The notes beneath the pieces were generated by a model that was given only the letters and a program-made list of their open reading frames with translations, was not told the DNA's origin and searched no databases. Below are positions 14,443-17,014 of a stretch of DNA of 17,014 nt, one piece after another. Numbering within the stretch: the first letter of the stretch is position 1; the number at the start of each line of letters is the position of its first letter. Source of the DNA: Flavobacteriaceae bacterium UBA6231 (GTDB lineage: Bacteria > Bacteroidota > Bacteroidia > Flavobacteriales > Flavobacteriaceae); the NCBI GenBank assembly GCA_002441545.1, contig DJWL01000192.1:1-17014 (forward strand), in the 5' to 3' direction. A program made the translations under genes and the position numbers.

Positions 14443-16889
14443 GATTTATTTTTTTCAGAATTTAAAGCTTCTAAAACCAGTTTCAAATCACCATAACTGT
14501 ATTTATCATCCAGTTGACTTTTTAAATCGGATAAATTCTCAAATGTTTTTTGAGGAATAAGTACCTTTAATGATTCATAATTTTCAATTGACATTAAATC
14601 GGTGATTTCTACATCTCCTGAAGCTATAAAACTGGCTAAATGACCAAAAATAGTGTTCTCATTTAATTCGCGTTCAAAGGCTATTTCTTCAATAGATTTA
14701 CCAGATTTGAATAATTCTAAAGACAATTTCTTAGTATCAATTTTATCTTTTTTGGGTTTCACTTCTTCAAAAATAGTTTCATCGCTTATAGTGTCAATAT
14801 CATTTTCATCACAATACGTTTTTATCACATCTAAAATAGCCTTACCATATTTTTCTACCCTTGTTTTTCCCATACCATTTACTTGTAACAGCTCTTTCTT
14901 TGTTAAAGGCAAGGTTTCACACATTTCATATAAAGCCTTTTGAGTAAAAACTTGAAAGTGTACTAAATCATTTTTGCTTGCAATCTCATTTCTAAGCACT
15001 CTTAAAAGTTCGAACAATTCTACATTTGTGGTTCCATCAATAACTGTCTTTCTGGATTTCTTAGGTTTTTCTTTGGAAAGAAATACAGATTTTGCTCTTA
15101 ACTCTAAAAGTTTTTTTGTAGAAAAACCTTCCGATAATCCACTAAAAAATAACAATTTAACTTCTAGCAATTCTTCTATGGTATCTAGATTTTTATTAAT
15201 ATCCGCACCAATTACTTTATTATCAGTAGTAAAGCCAAATTCTTTTAAGGGAGCAACCAAATTAATGTCTGATTCGGTTTTAAAATATGCTATAGCCTTT
15301 TTAAAACGTTCTTGAATTCGATTACTTAACTCTGGTAATGGTTCTCTTTCAGTAAGTTGTTTTAATTGAGAATTAAAACCATTACTAACTTTTAAAAAAT
15401 TTGTAATCGTATTTTTTAAAGTCAACATGGGGTTTTCAACTTTCCCTTCAATGCTTGTTCTGTTTTTGTAATAAATATCAAGAATTCTATTTACAGGATA
15501 CAAAAATTCATAAAACCCAAAAACTTCAGCAATTAAATCCAACTGAAACGTTTTTTGAGAACTTTCTAAAACGGTATTATCTGGTTCATTCGCTTCTGCA
15601 TTTTTATTAAACGAAATAACATGACTATCACTAATAATTTGGCTGGAACTAATTCTACTTTTTAAAACCAAACCCTCAATAGACTTACATCTACTTAATG
15701 CTACATAGGTTTGCCCATGAGCGAACGCACCCTGTGCATCAATAATCGCTTTTTCAAAAGTCAATCCTTGGCTTTTATGAATGGTAATAGACCAAGCCAA
15801 ACGCAACGGCATTTGTGTAAATGCTCCTATTCTATCCTCCGTAATAGCTTTTGTTTCGGCATCAACCATATAATTTATATTTTCCCAAACTTCTGGAGTC
15901 GTTACAATATTAAAATCATCATCAGGACAATGCACCACGACTTCATCCTTTTCCAAATGAATAATTTTACCTATTTTTCCATTAAAATAACGCTTGTCTG
16001 GACTGCTGTCGTTTTTTATAAACATAACTTGAGCCCCCACTTTCAATGAAAGAATTTCATCATTAGGAAAAGAAAACTCAGGGAACTTACCTTCTACTTT
16101 AGCTTTATATGTGAATGTTTTAGTATTTAGTTTATCTAACTCTATTTTATTAATAGCCTCTGCTTTATTATTATGAGTAGTCAATGAAATGTAACCAGAA
16201 TTCGGTTCTGGAGTAAAATCTGGAATAAAGCGTTTATTCAATTCAGCAGCAGAAGCTTGACTAAGTACATTATTTCTAATCTCATTAAGAATTTGAATAA
16301 ACTTAGGATTTTCTTGTCTATAAATATGTTTTAGCTCTATAGTAATCGCATGACATTCTTGATATGCTTGACTACTAAAAAAGAATCCATTACTATAAAC
16401 ATGCTTTAATAATTCCCACTCACTTTCTTTAATAACAGGAGATAACTGCTGCAAATCTCCAATCATAAGGACTTGAATACCTCCAAAAACTTTATCCCTA
16501 TTTCTAAAACGACGCAACGTTCTATCTATACCATCTAGTAAATCGGCACGTACCATACTAATTTCATCAATGACTAATAAGTCCATCGACTTAATAATAT
16601 TGATTTTCGTTTTGCTAAATTTTCTATTAAAACTACTGGAATTATTTAAATCAGTATCTGGCAAAATAGGTCCAAAAGGCATTTGAAAAAATGAATGTAT
16701 TGTAACACCTTTAGCATTAATAGAAGCCACACCAGTAGGAGCTACAACTACTAATCGTTTTAAACTATTCATTTTTAATTGGTGTAAAAACGTTGTTTTA
16801 CCTGTCCCCGCTTTACCCGTCAAAAAAATAGATCGATTTGTGTTGTTCACAAATTCCCAGGCTAATTCCAGTTCTTTATTTACAGCCAT
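14439..16889 (-). CDS. Pif1/RecD-like helicase with HRDC and C-terminal helix-turn-helix domain
   Basis: This superfamily 1B DNA helicase (816 residues) probably unwinds DNA 5'-3' in repair or replication; polarity is inferred from the family. Motifs in order: Walker A GKAGTGKT (25-32), APTGVAS (50-56), Walker B VIDEIS (106-111), GDLQQLSPV (144-152), YRQ (190-192), then a SH3-like insert (about 290-345), HKSQGLTFEKAIID (371-384) and VALSRCKSIEGL (396-407). A helical linker (450-610) follows. An HRDC-like domain spans about 620-695 (LPLTKKELLQVNGMGKTRVEKYG). A winged HTH-type end (718-810, LSLELFKSGKSIEEIAFER) resembles the RQC-linked HTH found in RecQ-type helicases. The start at 16889 gives a Walker A 25 residues in, as expected. 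I see no clear promoter in the 125 bases upstream. Confidence 0.9.
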   Translation of the reverse strand: MAVNKELELAWEFVNNTNRSIFLTGKAGTGKTTFLHQLKMNSLKRLVVVAPTGVASINAKGVTIHSFFQMPFGPILPDTDLNNSSSFNRKFSKTKINIIKSMDLLVIDEISMVRADLLDGIDRTLRRFRNRDKVFGGIQVLMIGDLQQLSPVIKESEWELLKHVYSNGFFFSSQAYQECHAITIELKHIYRQENPKFIQILNEIRNNVLSQASAAELNKRFIPDFTPEPNSGYISLTTHNNKAEAINKIELDKLNTKTFTYKAKVEGKFPEFSFPNDEILSLKVGAQVMFIKNDSSPDKRYFNGKIGKIIHLEKDEVVVHCPDDDFNIVTTPEVWENINYMVDAETKAITEDRIGAFTQMPLRLAWSITIHKSQGLTFEKAIIDAQGAFAHGQTYVALSRCKSIEGLVLKSRISSSQIISDSHVISFNKNAEANEPDNTVLESSQKTFQLDLIAEVFGFYEFLYPVNRILDIYYKNRTSIEGKVENPMLTLKNTITNFLKVSNGFNSQLKQLTEREPLPELSNRIQERFKKAIAYFKTESDINLVAPLKEFGFTTDNKVIGADINKNLDTIEELLEVKLLFFSGLSEGFSTKKLLELRAKSVFLSKEKPKKSRKTVIDGTTNVELFELLRVLRNEIASKNDLVHFQVFTQKALYEMCETLPLTKKELLQVNGMGKTRVEKYGKAILDVIKTYCDENDIDTISDETIFEEVKPKKDKIDTKKLSLELFKSGKSIEEIAFERELNENTIFGHLASFIASGDVEITDLMSIENYESLKVLIPQKTFENLSDLKSQLDDKYSYGDLKLVLEALNSEKNKS

Positions 16890-17014
16890 TAAGTGCTATT
16901 AAAAATAGAATTTGAAGATACTACTTTTGAAGTCTTATTTAGCTAATTTTTGTAAGAAAAAATCAACTTGTTTAAAGTGTAAAAAATATAAAAACAAAAA
17001 CCCCTTCATAAACA

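Noticed and set aside
1..17014. CRISPR array, insertion sequence or prophage
   Set aside because: No regularly spaced repeats, transposase, integrase or phage gene was seen on either strand.

Overview
The window comes from an AT-rich member of the Bacteroidota, most likely a marine-type flavobacterium. Three things point there: promoters that fit the Bacteroidota TTG / TAnnTTTG pattern, almost no Shine-Dalgarno sequences, and a gene set typical of that class (PAS-LuxR regulator, ExbB-ExbD-TonB with folC, AnmK, acyl-CoA dehydrogenase, Pif1-like helicase with HRDC domain). Species cannot be named from the sequence alone.

Left part (1-5750, minus strand) is the accessory-looking section. It holds two exported proteins of unknown function. 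One is a large TPR / coiled-coil / MORN-like protein; the other is a shorter protein with YwqK-type MORN-like repeats. A 383-base gap follows, containing two inverted repeats, one of which looks like a terminator on the plus strand although all neighbouring genes are on the minus strand. A small PAS-LuxR regulator lies beyond it.

Middle (5800-6080, minus strand): two valine tRNAs in tandem, anticodons GAC and UAC, separated by a clear intrinsic terminator. The UAC gene has a near-consensus promoter. The GAC tRNA carries C instead of the nearly universal U at position 33.

Right-centre (6099-11986, minus strand): a tightly packed run transcribed as glutamate/leucine-type dehydrogenase, NhaD sodium/proton antiporter, ExbB, ExbD, TonB and FolC. 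Gaps between genes are 1 to 54 bases, so it can be one operon. It couples amino-acid deamination, sodium/proton exchange and proton-motive-force-driven outer-membrane import to folate polyglutamylation only by position; no shared pathway is proven.

Right end: anmK (peptidoglycan recycling, minus strand) is divergent from an acyl-CoA dehydrogenase gene (plus strand) that has a good promoter. That gene converges on a Pif1/RecD-like helicase gene, and the two stop codons share one TTAA. Most of the window is ordinary housekeeping. The parts worth a second look are the exported MORN/TPR pair, the plus-strand signal in the 4591-4973 gap and the C33 tRNA.
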